64,000 bases of DNA from Montifringilla adamsi (Eukaryota > Chordata > Aves > Passeriformes > Passeridae). The stretch lies in the NCBI GenBank assembly GCA_017590115.1, contig JAGGNK010010337.1:3671679-3735678 (forward strand), given 5' to 3'. Shown piece by piece: positions 27,391 to 41,100 of the stretch (positions are counted from its first letter, which is position 1; each line of letters begins with the position of its first letter). The translations under genes and the position numbers were made by a program. The notes under the pieces are model-generated. The model saw nothing but the letters and a program-made list of their open reading frames with translations. It made no database searches and had not been told where the DNA came from.

Positions 27391-29015
27391 ATCACTTTCC
27401 AAACCTGGACATTCCACAACGCATTTCTTTTTTCTTTTTTTCTGACGAAACTACTAAAAACGCTCACCTGAGCTACCTAAGCACAGCTTTTAATTCAAAA
27501 TCACAGTAGTTTATTTCCCCTGAAAACATAGCTTACACTACTTCAGGGATGAGCAAGGAAGAACACAAGTTCTCCAGGAAAGTACTTCAAAACAAATAAT
27601 CACATTTTGCATGTTTCATTTTCTCCTACCTCTCCATATTTAAAAGAGAACTTTTAAGCAGAGGGCATATACAATTCATTAAATCTATGTTTTGGATACT
27701 TGCAATTAAGCTGCAAGGATACATTTTTTCATCAGAGCAAAATTATTTTAATAGCCATAATCAACACAATCAAATATAATCAGTCTGACAAGATAATAAC
27801 ATTTCAGAATCATTGACAATAATTTTCTGCCTTGCCAGCTCACATCTATATGAAGATGATTACCCCCGGAAAAGATGTGCGACTTCAAAGGTTTCTACCT
27901 CTGTTTCAATACAGTGTTAAATTATGTATTTTCATTTTCATTCTTCTGTATCCTCACCTTCCCCTCTCTGACGCTCTTTTTAACTTTTTGAGAGATGTAC
28001 TTTTGGTCTTTTCCTTTATTCCCTACATTCTCCTCCTCTTTATGCATATCTATACCTTTATGCAAGTGATTAGGATAATACATGGACATTCTTCAGCAAT
28101 CTTAAGCATCATAAACCTCATGAAAAGCAAGGGACACAGGTTTGCTTCCTAATGTATTATTTTGGACTTTCCCCCAAATCTGCACATCAGCTTTCCCCAT
28201 TTATCTTCAACTGTGCCCAAGACATGTTGGCCAACTTCTCTGTTTCCATTCTATTCCAAGCACCTCTCCAGTGCTATTACTAGGAATCTGTCACAACATG
28301 AAAATCATCTCCTACCCTTTACCTGCTCAGTCTCCCACAAATCCCGCTCCTCTGTCTTGCTGTCATTTTCATTGCACTCTTCCACTCAATCCCCTTACTC
28401 CTACCCTGCCTTTGTTTTCCACTGGGAAGTAGCAACACTGAATTCAAGCTTACTTTTCTTTCTCAAGTCTCTTATTTTGAGCCTGCTCACACTCTGAAGG
28501 TTCTTCCCTACCCTGCCTGTGGCTCAGACCTTTGGCTGTCCTCAGTTTCTCCTAAGTCCCTTGTCTTTGCTCCTGATATCTCTTAAGTCTTTTCTTCTAC
28601 CTCTGCTTTACTCCTCTCTTTTTTTAACTAGAACAGCTTGTCTTTCCTGGGTCAAGAAGCACTCCACTTTTTCTTCTTCAAATCTTTCAAATTATCTCAG
28701 GAACCCACCCTTAGTTTTTCAACATAAAGCTGGAGTGTGTTGAATTTAGCAATGCCACAGTCTCTTCAGAAGGAGCTACTTCCCAATGAAATTGGAGCCC
28801 AGACATCTCCAAAAGATGCTTCACACTCCAGCAGGGAGAATCCTCTGCAGCTAAACACTGGATAGACCTAAAGCCCATCTTCAGTAGGTCATCTTAACAT
28901 AAGATGCAAAACATTATTACTATAATAAGAAAACATTAGTACTACAATTGTAGCTTTGATATTGTGTGCTTTCAGAGGCCAAATATTCCAAGAAGACACA
29001 ATTTCTTACTGCCTC

Positions 29016-29044
29016 CCATTTAAAGGGCATTTCCCTTTAAATGG
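29016..29044. repeat. Inverted repeat, 12-bp perfect stem
   Basis: CCATTTAAAGGG (29016-29027) and its exact reverse complement (29033-29044) flank a 5-nt loop. The pairing continues imperfectly outside the arms. Confidence 0.8.
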
Positions 29045-32000
29045 AAGCTGAGACAAGTTTCCATGAACAGACAGTTTTTCTAAGCAAAAGAACTGAACTC
29101 TTAATTTTGTTTCACAGTGTGCTGGGACGCAACAGTTGCTATTGTTCCCAAAAACGTGTCTTTACATACTTGCTTTAATGAAATTGATAATTTATGATAT
29201 CAACAGTTTCCTAGAATAGCTTACTGATCTTGATTTAATTAGGAGCAAAAAAATCATCTTTTTGTAGTCATGGCTGAAAAAAAGATAGACCAAGTCTTTA
29301 CAATCCACAAGATGCAAACCTGTCCTGAAGACAAGGCTCTATATTTGGTTCTTGAAGTAAATCTAATGGTTCCAAGGAGGGGAAAATGTATCTGCGTACT
29401 CAGTAGCTTTCATAACAGAAATTTAAGGAGAAAAAGCCACTTGCTCTTGTTTAAATAATCATGATTGCTGAAGGAATTGGAACTAGGTTGATTTGCAACC
29501 TGCAGGAAGCTGTTCTTCGGTCTTCTCTCTAGTCTGCAAATATTCTACAAAACAAGTTTGCCTCACCTTTTGAAGAAAACAATTCTATTCAAAACCATGT
29601 GATAGAGAGCTATGGCAGGGCATGGTTTCATACTGAGATCACATCACTGTAGAAAGGGGAAAGGACAGGAAGAAGGCAGGAGTGTTCAAAGCCTGTGCTG
29701 AAGACCAGTGTAGTTGTTCTTCAAGGAAACACCACCATGTTTGGGGTTTATCTGTTGGATCTACTTCTCATGGACACAATTTCATTAAACTATTAGACTT
29801 ATGAAAAAGTGACAGGTCACTCTCAGACACATATTGTCCTATCCTTTTTTTTTTACCTTGTTTTTGAAATACTGAGGTACTAGAAGCAGCGCAAGAAACT
29901 TAGGCAGTTTTATAAGGTTGTTTATTATTCTTTTTATAATAACCTTCTTTTCTAGTCATTCAATATGAAAAAAAAAAAACCAACCCTTAAAATGTTTGCA
30001 AACACTAACATCAATTGATTACTATTGATTCTCCCCTAGGGTGAATGAGAATAAAGAGTATGATAGAAATTATCTGGATATAAAAACTGATGACAGCAGT
30101 TATAATTCTTGGATATAGTTCCCTTTTTGCTAGAAAGACTTTTTTATGAAATCCTGTTGCCAAGAACAGACCTAACCTTTCCTGACAGCTGGTTTTAATT
30201 TGCAAGAGTATCTGTACTAAAAGCTCAAAACACTACAAGCTAGAAAGGTCTGGACTGTGATTTTGAGAGGTGTTGATAATGCTTCATGAAAGTGTAACAA
30301 AAAGCTTCAGATGTAAAACACTTCTCAGTATGCAAATCCCTTCCATCTACAGGTCCTTTCCGGAGCTCCTTGTCTGCTTCTTCCTCCTTTGCCATCAGCC
30401 CTGATTATGACATGAACCTTTGCCTGTGCCAACATGAATGAGACATTTTATTGCAATTAGCTGCTGCTAATTTATTACTGACAGCGTCTTCCCCAGACAG
30501 ATGATCAATGCAGTTATAAGCATAGCAAGACATAGTGAGGTATGAACTATATCTAGAGTTTAAAGTCTGCATAGGCCTGTCAAAAGGTAAGAAAAACAGA
30601 AGTAGTATGAATCACATTTTACCAGTAAGAATTGAAAATAGACCAAGACACTGCCAGAAGGAAGTTTGTTGCAGAGCCATGAAAAAAGCCTTTCCATCAT
30701 CTGAGTCTTGGCCCAGCACTTTGAGTGACTGTGTACTTACTTCATTAGAGGCTTTTGTGGGTGGGAGGATCTTGAAGTGAGGAGGAGGGTAGCATGGAAG
30801 AGGACATTATGCATTGCTTCTTGGGCTGTGAGCTAAGGTAATTTATAACAGCATTACCTAATCAGAGTTCTTCAGGATTTTTTTTTTTAAATTTGTTTGG
30901 GATTTATTTTAAGTGACACAAAAAGTAGCAAGAAGATATTATAGTACTCAAGGAGACTCAAAGGTACATTGCAGGCAGTCACAGCCCTAAAAGTTCCTTT
31001 GAACAGGACAGCACAGTAACAGACTGGATGGTATTCTTAGTAAAATATATATTTCATATATAGGAAGTGATGGAGATACAGATTTTTTTTTTAAAGCCAC
31101 AGAGACATGGGTCTGTTAGATATTTTGCAGACTCAGGCCAATGTCAATGCAGTAGCACAGACTCACATTCTAGATATGGTTGCATTCGAAAGCTATCTTT
31201 CTTTCCAAGGTGTATAGAGGCAGAGGTACATCTCTACCTACTATAAGGAAGAAAGATCTTGTCATTAAATTATGAGGCCAAGAATAAAAAACCCTGTCTT
31301 TAGTTCCACTTAATTCACTTCAGTTTATTTACTTACAGCTGTCTTTAGACAGCTGCTGGAAGTTGTACTTTTCTTGTGCCTCAGTTTCTTCCTTGAGCCA
31401 AGGCATTTGTGGGAAGAAGTCAAGGCATGACTTCACGTTTGTTTCCTTGTTTAAAGGACTCATTTCCATCATTCTAGGGAGGTTCATGACCAAGGTCATT
31501 GCAGCCATTCTGAAGACAAAACAAGTAATTAAACTATGTCCTCAGCCTGGCAAAATGGCTTGACATAAATAACTTGTTAAAACACAGTTCACCTGTAAGA
31601 ATATCAGCAGTGACATCCATGCAAGGACTTAAAATTACATTCCGAACCATAAAAATTAAATCTTCCAGCTAAGATGAAGGCTATCAATCCTAGCTTGAAT
31701 TTTTAATATTCCTCTAGAACACAAGACATCACCTAAAATTTGAAATCTACATGCTTACCTTCAAACTCATTCTCTGTTGTCACCTTGACTGCCCGGTGTG
31801 GCACCTGGCTCCTAATTAGAAAGGCATTTCAGCACGACCAGCACCAGTCCTTGCATTACATGTTCTGAAACGTTTAGCAGAGTGTTAACTAGGTGCTGAA
31901 AGCCAGGTGAATTCACAGCACCACTGAAGCTCTTATGGAGCAGCAGCAGCACTTTCTCAAAGCAGGTGGAAGGCAGGGAATTCTGACTGGGAGCAGAGAG

Positions 32001-32850
32001 GGAAGGCAACGCTGTGACTGACTGGCACAAAGCACCAGAGGGAACCCAAGAAAGCATGAGGATGGAAAGAGGATGACAAATACAGGGCAAGATAGGCTGA
32101 CCACTATATCTTTATCAAAAGCCCAAAATTCTAGAATAAAAAGAGGCAGCGGGGGGAACAATAATTTCTTCCCTACTCACTGGAGACTGCAAAAACAGGA
32201 GAGATCAACCAAGGATGAATTTTACCAGAAGTTTTCATTGTACCAGTTCGGATCATCAGCCAGTATAACACAATGGAGCTCAACTCACACACACAAAACC
32301 CCCAAACCACCACAAACAATTCATTCCCTTCACATCCTGCCCAAAGCTCATATTATGAACTTCTAAAATCCATTCCAAAATCTTTGCTTTCCAAGAAATT
32401 CCATTATGAAGGTGCACTGGTATCACTTCGAGATACCCCATGCACTCTGTCAATATTTAAATTGCTTTTCAATAAAGCTTAAAAATTAGGAAAACACAGT
32501 ATTAAGAATGGTTTTGAACAGAAAAAGAAAACCTACGTGAGTAAATGCTAATTTTCATGTATTTGGTTTCATAACCAAAAAAAATTCTAATTTTCTCTGT
32601 AAGTAATGTGCCTTTTAGTAAAATCTTCAATGTATGATTCATTTTTTTAAAAAGCATTAAAAAATGTTTTCTGAAGTTAAAAAAGAGCACGACAATACAA
32701 AGCAGGGTGAATCCAAAATTTTTGTAAGTGCTGTATGCATTCCTCCTGTCAGTTGGGTGCCTTATCTTACTGCATGTAAAATCCAGTCCACAGGTCTTGG
32801 TCTTGTACCACAGCATTTATAAATGGGTTTCTGCTTAATAATCATTTTGT

Positions 32851-32878
32851 TGGAATTGGAAAATTGGAATTGGAAAGG
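32851..32878. repeat. Short direct tandem, about 14-nt unit (GGAATTGGAAAATT-like)
   Basis: Two near-identical adjacent copies of an AATTGGAA-containing unit are visible. This is a small local duplication typical of replication slippage, with no inferred function. Confidence 0.7.
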
Positions 32879-35800
32879 GCTGTGCACAACACCGCTGCTC
32901 AATTTCCGATGAAGCCTCTATGGTTGGCAACAATGTCTTTTATAGGGAAAAAATTAGGTTTGGGTCCTTAGTCTTAGTGTGTCTTTATTGTTTTAATACA
33001 CCAGACTCATTTTTCCATGTAAAAATAGTATCTGTGCTTGCTTGGGAGCTGAGAATGGAAAACAATGGCTGAACATTTAAGTGCTTGCACTGCCTGAGCT
33101 GACATCAGTTTTGGGAATGCAGCTGAGTATTCATGTTACCCTACAAGAGTTTTAGGCAACTGAATATGAAAATCTGCTTCTAAACTGCAACAGATCTGCT
33201 AATTTTATGAGAAGAGGCACTATAAATATTGGAAAGAAGAAGAAAGGAAGTCCAAAATGTGTCCATTAGAGAAGCAATTGCTCAGTTCTTCCGCCCTTTA
33301 TCAATCTAAGCAAGCATCTAATACTGAGATGGAATATCAGAGGAGACTAGGTTGAACAGAGATAAACTTTGAGCTAATTAGAAATCATGCTTCACGTTAT
33401 TCTTCTAGTAACAGCTGTTTTGAAATATTGCTATAGGGATGATCCCACTGCAATGATGGCTTTTGAAAGCCTTCCAAATCCTGTAAAATGTATTAATCTG
33501 TGACATTCATATGAATAGCACAGACAAACGAAAGCAATTACTTTCTCCTCTTTGTTCTGATTTGTTATCTTGGTTTGATGTGGAGAGCCTATGCCAAATA
33601 TCTATTCCTGATGCTTCTATGATTTGATTTCAGATTTATTTCCTTTAAATTATGTGGTCTATTTTGGGGCTTCAGCTAATGGAAAAATAAAGACAGCTAA
33701 ACAACTTCACTATGTAGGAAAAAATATAACTTTTTTCCTTCAGCTATCCCTCAGGAACCCTGGATTTGGAGGTCTTTGTTAAGCTAGTTATTGAAATAAT
33801 TTAAAAAAAAAAAAAAAAAACCAGTGATGGGAATGAAGGAAAAGGGAAGAAAGATGTTTTTCTGAAGTACTGCAAAAACTGCTACCATAGGCAGTCTGTA
33901 CAAAAGTCAGAGGGGAAGGGGAAAATGCTGCATATCATAATTGAGATAGATTTGTAGAAATGGGCAGGAGAACTGCAGCAGAGAGCCTGCCTGCAGAATT
34001 CCTGAGCCAATCCAGCAGCTATCCTGCCTACTTTGTTTTTTCTTTCATTGATTAAATGTAATTAAGAAGAAAGAGGCCCTTCTTTCTGTCCTCAAGATGC
34101 AACACGAACAAGGCTTGGGTGTGGGGGCATGAGAGGGAATGGCACCACAGACAGCTCCTGCTCTATTACGGCAGGAGGATGCTCTCAGAGACATTTTGAA
34201 ACCACAGCCAACCTCAGGCTGACCCCCAGTACACTGCTATAGCATACAGGGGGTGCTTGCGTTCTGCTAATGTAAACCCTACTCCCTAAGGATATTGGTG
34301 AGCTCTGCCTGGCCATCCCAGCAGGGCTGGGGACGAGAGAGAAATGAGGTGTGCCCAGTCTCTCTTCACAGGGACAAGGACATGCAGACTGCCCCAGGTG
34401 CTGCTAACCTGGGAACTGGATTTGGCTTCCCATACCACAGCAACAAGACCTTTCTTCTTTGGGAAGCACCTAGAAATGCCTGACAAAGCCTTCACCAGCC
34501 ATATTTCAAAATAATAGAAACAAGAATCATTTTGTAACAAGTGTAACGAGTTGAGAGGAGAGGACTGTGATAAGGAATGACCTAGAAGTAGTCATGGGAA
34601 GAGCAAGGTTAGAGTTAAGTCTTTAAAGTCTCAGAGCCCAGAGCTCCTCGCTCTTGCTCCTTATTTTCTTCATTTCTTTAAAGCAGCCACATTGATCTGG
34701 CTGTAATTTGGATGTTAATTTTTTTCTGTCAACATCCAATTTGTTAAGAAAGAAGAAAAGGGAGAAAATGTTTTTTTTTAAAAAAGCCTTCTGCCTGCAT
34801 TCTCCTTGAGAAAGCCTACAGGCCTGAGAGATTAGTGCCATCACAGCTACATGGACCACTACTTCATAAATACAAATAAATCAGTGACCTGAACGACACT
34901 TGCTCAGCACAGTCCCAAGCCTTGCTGCCAGTTTTTTAAAGCAGAAAAAGATTTGATCCAAAAGGCCAAATGGCTTTGGATTATACCCTAAGCCTGCAGC
35001 ATATCTTCTGTCCCTGGCACTTTGAAACAACATGTGAGGGGCAAGGCTTCCAACCGCCCTGGATCAAAACGCAAACAAATGGCAGAAAGGGAAGGGGCAG
35101 TCCAGGACAGGAGAATCTGACAGATGCAAGCCTGTTGGGAGTGCTGTTCTCCATGGACACAGCCAAGAAGACAGGAAAAGAGGAGGCAAGAGCAGGGAGA
35201 AAGCGGGGTGAGCACACCGGCATTAAAAATAAATAGTTGTGTCACATATTGTGTACAAGGCTCCAAGACTAGTGTTTGCAGCTGACAGGGGTTTCAGGGA
35301 GGGGTTTTTTTTGTGGTTATTTTTTCCCCCTTTTAATGCATACATCACATTACCCCAAAGTGACAACTCCAGTCATCCGTGCTGCCAGAGCAGCAGCCCT
35401 GCAGATCCCCTTCTGTGGATTCTGCTTGCCTGGGCACCCTGACACTTCCTTCATGACAGCTCTGGAGACCTCAGGACACGATCTTTCCCTAATGCACGCA
35501 CAAGCTCCCAGTAATGCTGATCCTCAGCTACCCAGGCCAATCAAGCCTCCCCCACACCCTCCTTTTTTTCTCTTTTTTTTTATTTTTTTTTTTCCTGTGT
35601 CCACAGCAGGTATCCTTTCATGAGAAATTGGAATCCCATGTTGCTAAGTCACTCAGTCTTTCACTACATGCTGGAGGGGATGTCTGATGTTTCTGTCTGC
35701 TGGTGCTATTCCTGGCCCAGTTTTCTCACAGAACCTTTAGAAAATGACATCCAAGAAGTAGCTTTTCATAGTCTGCCACAGAACACATGAGTAGATATAA

Positions 35801-37009
35801 AGGCATAAAATTCATGACTGGATTCTCACATTAGATTCATGCTTTCCATTATTTCACAACACCTGGATGCATCTCTTTGCATTTTGCATAATTAGGCAGA
35901 GTCAGATTTTACAAGCAATCCTCAGAAATCACATGCCCCATCCCACTTACCTGTGAAGAGTGCTGGGTTCCTAATCCACTTAGGTTCACTTATAAAAATC
36001 CCACCTAACACCCTCAAGTCTTTTAATCTATTTCTAGGGATTGCCATCACCTGCAAATTTGAACAAACCCAGAATTTTCTGAATGACTCATCCCCAACAA
36101 CAGGGAACAGCAAAAACTGAGCTCCCATTGCAGGAGAAAAGCTAAGAGTACCCCCTAGTGTTCTGGGTGCAACCTGAAAGTCTGGCCAGAGTGAAACCAG
36201 AGACAAGCTCATTTTAGAACATGGCCTTTAGTCACTTGGCATCCATTGTCTCCCTCTGGAAAAGGACACCTGTCACAGTGTGATTACCTGAATATGCCTC
36301 CAAACCATCGTGTACCCACAGCTTGGTGTGTCACCACTTCCAAGTAGAGGAATCAATAACCACCCTTATGATTTAAATATGCTCATGTGGATTTACACCA
36401 ACCAGCCCTTCTTTTCATTGGCAATGGCTTAAGGGTGCTCCCAGTCACCTCAAGCTGCTCGATGACATGTAAAAGTCATTAGGGTTTGGGTAACTCAACA
36501 GCTTTTGATGCTTTATGGATCTCCTATGAGAGTCATGCATCTTAATTAATCTGTCAAGTGCTTCAATATCCACAGAGAGAAGGTGCAGTACAATGCAAGG
36601 CAAGGTTATTTATAACTCTCCCTCCTTCCTGCGCACAAAGCCACATTAACTCACATTAAACCCTTCCTCAATGACAGAAAAGTTAAAAAAACAGTGCAAC
36701 TTCTGCTAACTGAATCCATTCCAGACACCTGTTTCTTGCCCTGCCAGGTCAGGAGACCAGCAGGTTCTGCCATTAACCTCCTGCTGTGAGAGCTCAGCAA
36801 ATCTTTTCACTTTTCTGGGCTTCTCTTCCAAGTCATCTCTCTAGAGATGTTCTTCCTGTCAGGGTGTATTACTGTGTGCATTTACTAAGGAGTAGTAATT
36901 ATTTTGTCAATAACAAAGGAAATCTATTGTTAATCATAACAGCATCTTAATATACTTTGTCTTCCTGGCTATTTCTGGAATAACAACAACTGGAAGGCAA
37001 GTTTAATTT

Positions 37010-37640
37010 AAATCCAGGGAGACACGTGTGGAGTGCAGCACCCAGCAATATGTATGCAGATGATAACATGCTTGAGCAGCCTGGCCAATACAGTACTTGC
37101 ACATCCATCAAGGCTTAAGTTATAGCAGATGATGCAAATTTAATGATTGAATATAAAAGCTTAAAATTCCAGCTAGTAGCAGCAGCTTATGAGGGGGTAG
37201 GGGAGGGCAGTCATGAAAGCCTGTCACCTAAACTTCATCTTACACTGGCAAAGTATCTTTCTGAAGCAAGGCAAGCATATTAATAATGCAGCAGTGCCAG
37301 CTGAGGGAAACGGCTGGTTTGTAAAAGCAATTCTGACTGTAAGGGTCCAGGAAATGCAATCTCAACAGGATAAGCCACATTTACAAGCTCCTGCTAAGAT
37401 GGCTCCTTTAGCAAGCCAGAAAATAACTTACAAACAGATCACAGTTTGCACTTTGGCAGCACACTTAATACATGCTCAAAGTGCCCAGTCTGGAGGGAAA
37501 TACACTGCAATTATAGAGACAGTGCAACTTGTGCAGGCCAGGCCAGCCAATGCCCCTTGCGGGTCCTTCAGAGCTTCTGGTTCTGCAGGGCATGACTTTA
37601 ACACAAAGCTCACAATGCAGACCCTGTAAGATGCAAATTC
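37010..37640. other. Repeat-poor stretch with a 138-codon open frame and ATTA-type sites; possible conserved non-coding element
   Basis: This stretch lacks recognisable transposon sequence and low-complexity tracts. It carries several homeodomain- and POU-like words (TAATGATTG near 37141, ATGCAAAT near 37133, TTAATAATGCAG near 37280). A + strand open frame runs 37213-37629. Its protein has no motif I know, no signal peptide and no clear membrane segment. I consider a regulatory element more likely than a gene, but neither is shown by sequence alone. Confidence 0.3.
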
Positions 37641-38125
37641 AGCACATCCTGTGATTTTTTTCTGATTACTCGGATGTTGACTTTTTCCAAGAGATCATTT
37701 TGCAATTTTGCTGTGATTTCAGTCGGTCCAAATAGTTTTCCTATTAAGTTAACTCATTGCTTGTACTTAGGCTCTAAGTACAGCTCTGTGATGTTTAAAA
37801 CCAGGAACTGAAATTAAACACTATGTGAAGCAACAGAAGATGAGCTGGAATCTTCTGGTTTTCCCTTAATCTAGGGTTCAATGTTGTGCCTCACCTGCTT
37901 CCTTTACCTGGTCTGTCACATGAGGTAACAGCAGTTATCCAGCAATCTCAGAAGTAAATTGTAAGGATCAGCTTGTCAACACTCACTTAAATCCACATAA
38001 ATTGCTTTGAGCAAAGGAAGCAATAAAGTGCTGAACAGCATCACTGCTGTTGTACCCAAATGGACCCTTATATTGTCTTGCCAACCTAAAAGATGCAGAC
38101 AAGATCAAAGCTCTTGTTTTGTTTG

Positions 38126-38127
<2 letters not shown>

Positions 38128-38156
<29 letters not shown>
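38128..38156. repeat. Poly-T tract, 29 nt
   Basis: Pure T run preceded by GTTTGGG. It could be the poly-A tail of an element inserted on the minus strand, but the sequence to its left is not a repeat I recognise. Its length is likely to vary between individuals and may be misassembled. Confidence 0.9.
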
Positions 38157-38159
<3 letters not shown>

Positions 38160-41100
38160 GGCTGCATAAGGATTGTTGTCACCTAACACATGAAAACTCT
38201 TGGAAAAAAATAATATCTATCCCTAAACATCTTGAAATATAACTAACCACTCCACAGTGCACAAATGGTCTGCTGAGGGTGCTCCCCGCAATTATCAAAC
38301 ACAGGAAAGTGAAGACGAAGGGAAAATCAGTACATAGTGAGAAAACCTCTCTCCAGAACTACCAGCTGCCAATGCTGTAGATTTCTCTGGAAAGCTGGAT
38401 TATATTTTATTATCCCACTGTTTGATGAGCTTACTTCCCTTTTCAACTGGCCTGTTCCCTGCTCTACCACACATGGTGAGGGTCAGTGTTTTCGTATCGC
38501 TGCGCACGCTCGAGCTCAGCAGCACTGAGCAGCTTTCCAAGGAGTAATGGGAGCGTGCTCCACATGCCATCAGGTGTACATAGCACAGAGCCTGAAGTGT
38601 CACCACTCAGGGTTACACAGCTCTGAGCAAAACACAACCCAGCCACGGCTTGTTCTCCTGTCAGGAAGCTGAACCCACAACAAACACGAGGCTCACATAA
38701 AAAGATAATGCACCTTTTCTAGCCACACTGAACACAAACAAGCAAATGGAATGTGTCCCACCACTTACTCACACCCCAATTCCCTAGTGTATGCCCACTG
38801 CTCCAGAGTACATTCACAGATAGCCCACCCTTCTCTGCTGCTCCCCCACCACACAATGCACAGAAATCACACTTCAATTCCACACTGAGCCCCTCTGGCT
38901 TTTAGTGACCCTCATGCCAACTTCCACACTGCTGCAAATTCTGCTGTGGCTTCAAGGAGCATTAAGGAAAGAACATTTTTGTTAAATTGAGTCACACATC
39001 AATTTATGGAATGCAGAATTTCTCCATCATTGCATGACATCAATTTTCTGTGACACTATCTGCAAATATGCAGCATGCTGGGGGGTGGTGAATGGTGTCA
39101 GGCAGAAGGCATTTGAAATGAGAACTTGTGGGTCAGGGGTAGCTGGCTGAACCTCTCTGATGAGAGATTCAGGGGTTCAGGAAGTTTGAAGGCTTCTGAG
39201 GGGTTGCTGCACCCACTGTCAAATACTAATTTTTGTGTATACCATTTCAGCAGTTTTGGCCCTGTTTCAGTGAACCCTCCTCTCCACACCATCATCAATT
39301 CCAATTTAACAGGGATTACCAAGGGTACAGCACATTGGGAAAACACAGGACTTCTCAGGTAACAGCTAGGAGGGATGCCTTACCTCAGACTCAGTGGAAG
39401 ATCAGTGCAGATGGTTCTGGAGCTTCATTAAAGAAAAGGGATATGTGAGATCATGAAGAGCTATTAAGCTTACATATTTCTCCCAGTTTATCAAGATGAT
39501 CAGTACACAGGCAAAGAATTAGCTGTGAGGTTTCTGCCTTCTGGTACCTGCTGTCAAATGCCCTAGTTTGGCTGGTATAAAACTAATGCCAGCTGTACCC
39601 TAATAAAGAAAAAGGCCTTGGACTTTACATGCATAACCAAAACCCAAATAACACTATAAACCTGCTGTTGTGGCATTTGTTCTCTCAAGGGTATTACAGT
39701 TCAGCATAAACTGGAGGACAACAGAGGAAGACACAGATATCTTTGTTGCACAGACCTAAAAAACACGTGAAGGCCAGTATTTTGAAGATTAAGTCAATAA
39801 TGCCAACTTGCTACATGAACTGTTAAGTGAGAATTGGCTAGCAAGAATTGTATATGTATCTTTCTTTTAACTGTGCCTCTCTTTCCCCTTGCAAAAAAAT
39901 GAACAACTGCCAACTCCCCACCTCTCTCCCACCAGGAACTGGCTGCTTTTCTCCATCACTGGCATTATCCAGTCCTGACTGTGCCCAGGAATTTCACTGC
40001 CTGTCTCACTGATGGTATTTCTCAGCAGTCCTTCGTACATATGGGACATCATGTTCTGCCCTCAAGAAACCCACAGCATGAGAGTCAGGAATCTATTTTA
40101 AAAGATTAGGTATTCCCCAACCATGAAGGAACAGTATTTCTGGCTATGTGTATTTCAGTGCATATTCCTTGGCAAAATAGGACAGTGGAAAGGGGATGAA
40201 ACCATGACTTACTTCATACTCTAGTCCTCAGGCTGGTAAAACAAAACATTTGACAACTACTCTTCAGAAGCAAGTGAATTGACCAAGCTTCTATGTCTGG
40301 GTAGTGGTTTAGAGAGAGACCTCTGTAACCTTTTGCTGTCCTCCCCAAAATTGTGACAAACGGATTTCAGTACTTCTCTCAGAGGATACAAGACTTCAAC
40401 AGAAAGATATGTGGGTCTCCAGAGGTCCCTGCTGCATTTACAGATGCAAGAGCTTTGTCTTTATTATGAGTGCAGGTTGATCCCTGATGAGTTGCCTGGT
40501 GTTGTCACCCATCACTAACATGCCCCCATGACACAAAGATATCTCTCCATCTCTGCAGTGACTCACATTTTTGGGATCACTTCAACAGCTGCTTCAAAAT
40601 GTAGTTAGTTGTTTACAGGTAGAAAGGATAAATTTTCCATGCACTGTAAACTCCACGTCAAACACATTACAAGAAACTGAGAAGGGAAAAAGCTATGGAC
40701 TGAGTTTTTACAAGTGAGTCTGGCTCAATAATGAAAGGTTCACAACTGCTCTAATGACTGAAAACAGCTTTGGACAGAACACACAATTCACGGCTCCATG
40801 GACACCAGAAAATAAATTTTCTAACCACTGAAACAAGCCACAAATTATCTACCAAGTTCAAAAACAGCATGACTGTGGCCTACACTGATATTTTCACTGA
40901 AAGGAGGAAAATATGACAAGAATAATAGTCTTGCACCTCAAGCACTGAACTCCAAGGACTTCTCTGTAGCTCCTGACACTTCAAGGAGCTTCTCATTTTA
41001 CTCAGGCAAATCACTTCAGAGTAAATTCATCTCCCCTGGAATGTGACTAAAATACATATATAAATTGCAAAAGTCATTATATACATGGGTTTCTCATTAT

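Noticed and set aside
27832..28743. Series of hydrophobic or Ser/Leu-rich + strand open frames
   Set aside because: They fall in a pyrimidine-rich stretch where all frames give Leu/Ser/Phe/Pro runs. No family is recognised.
37189..37208. Possible G-quadruplex in the G-rich run near 37195
   Set aside because: Only three G-runs of three or more are present close together, one short of the usual rule.
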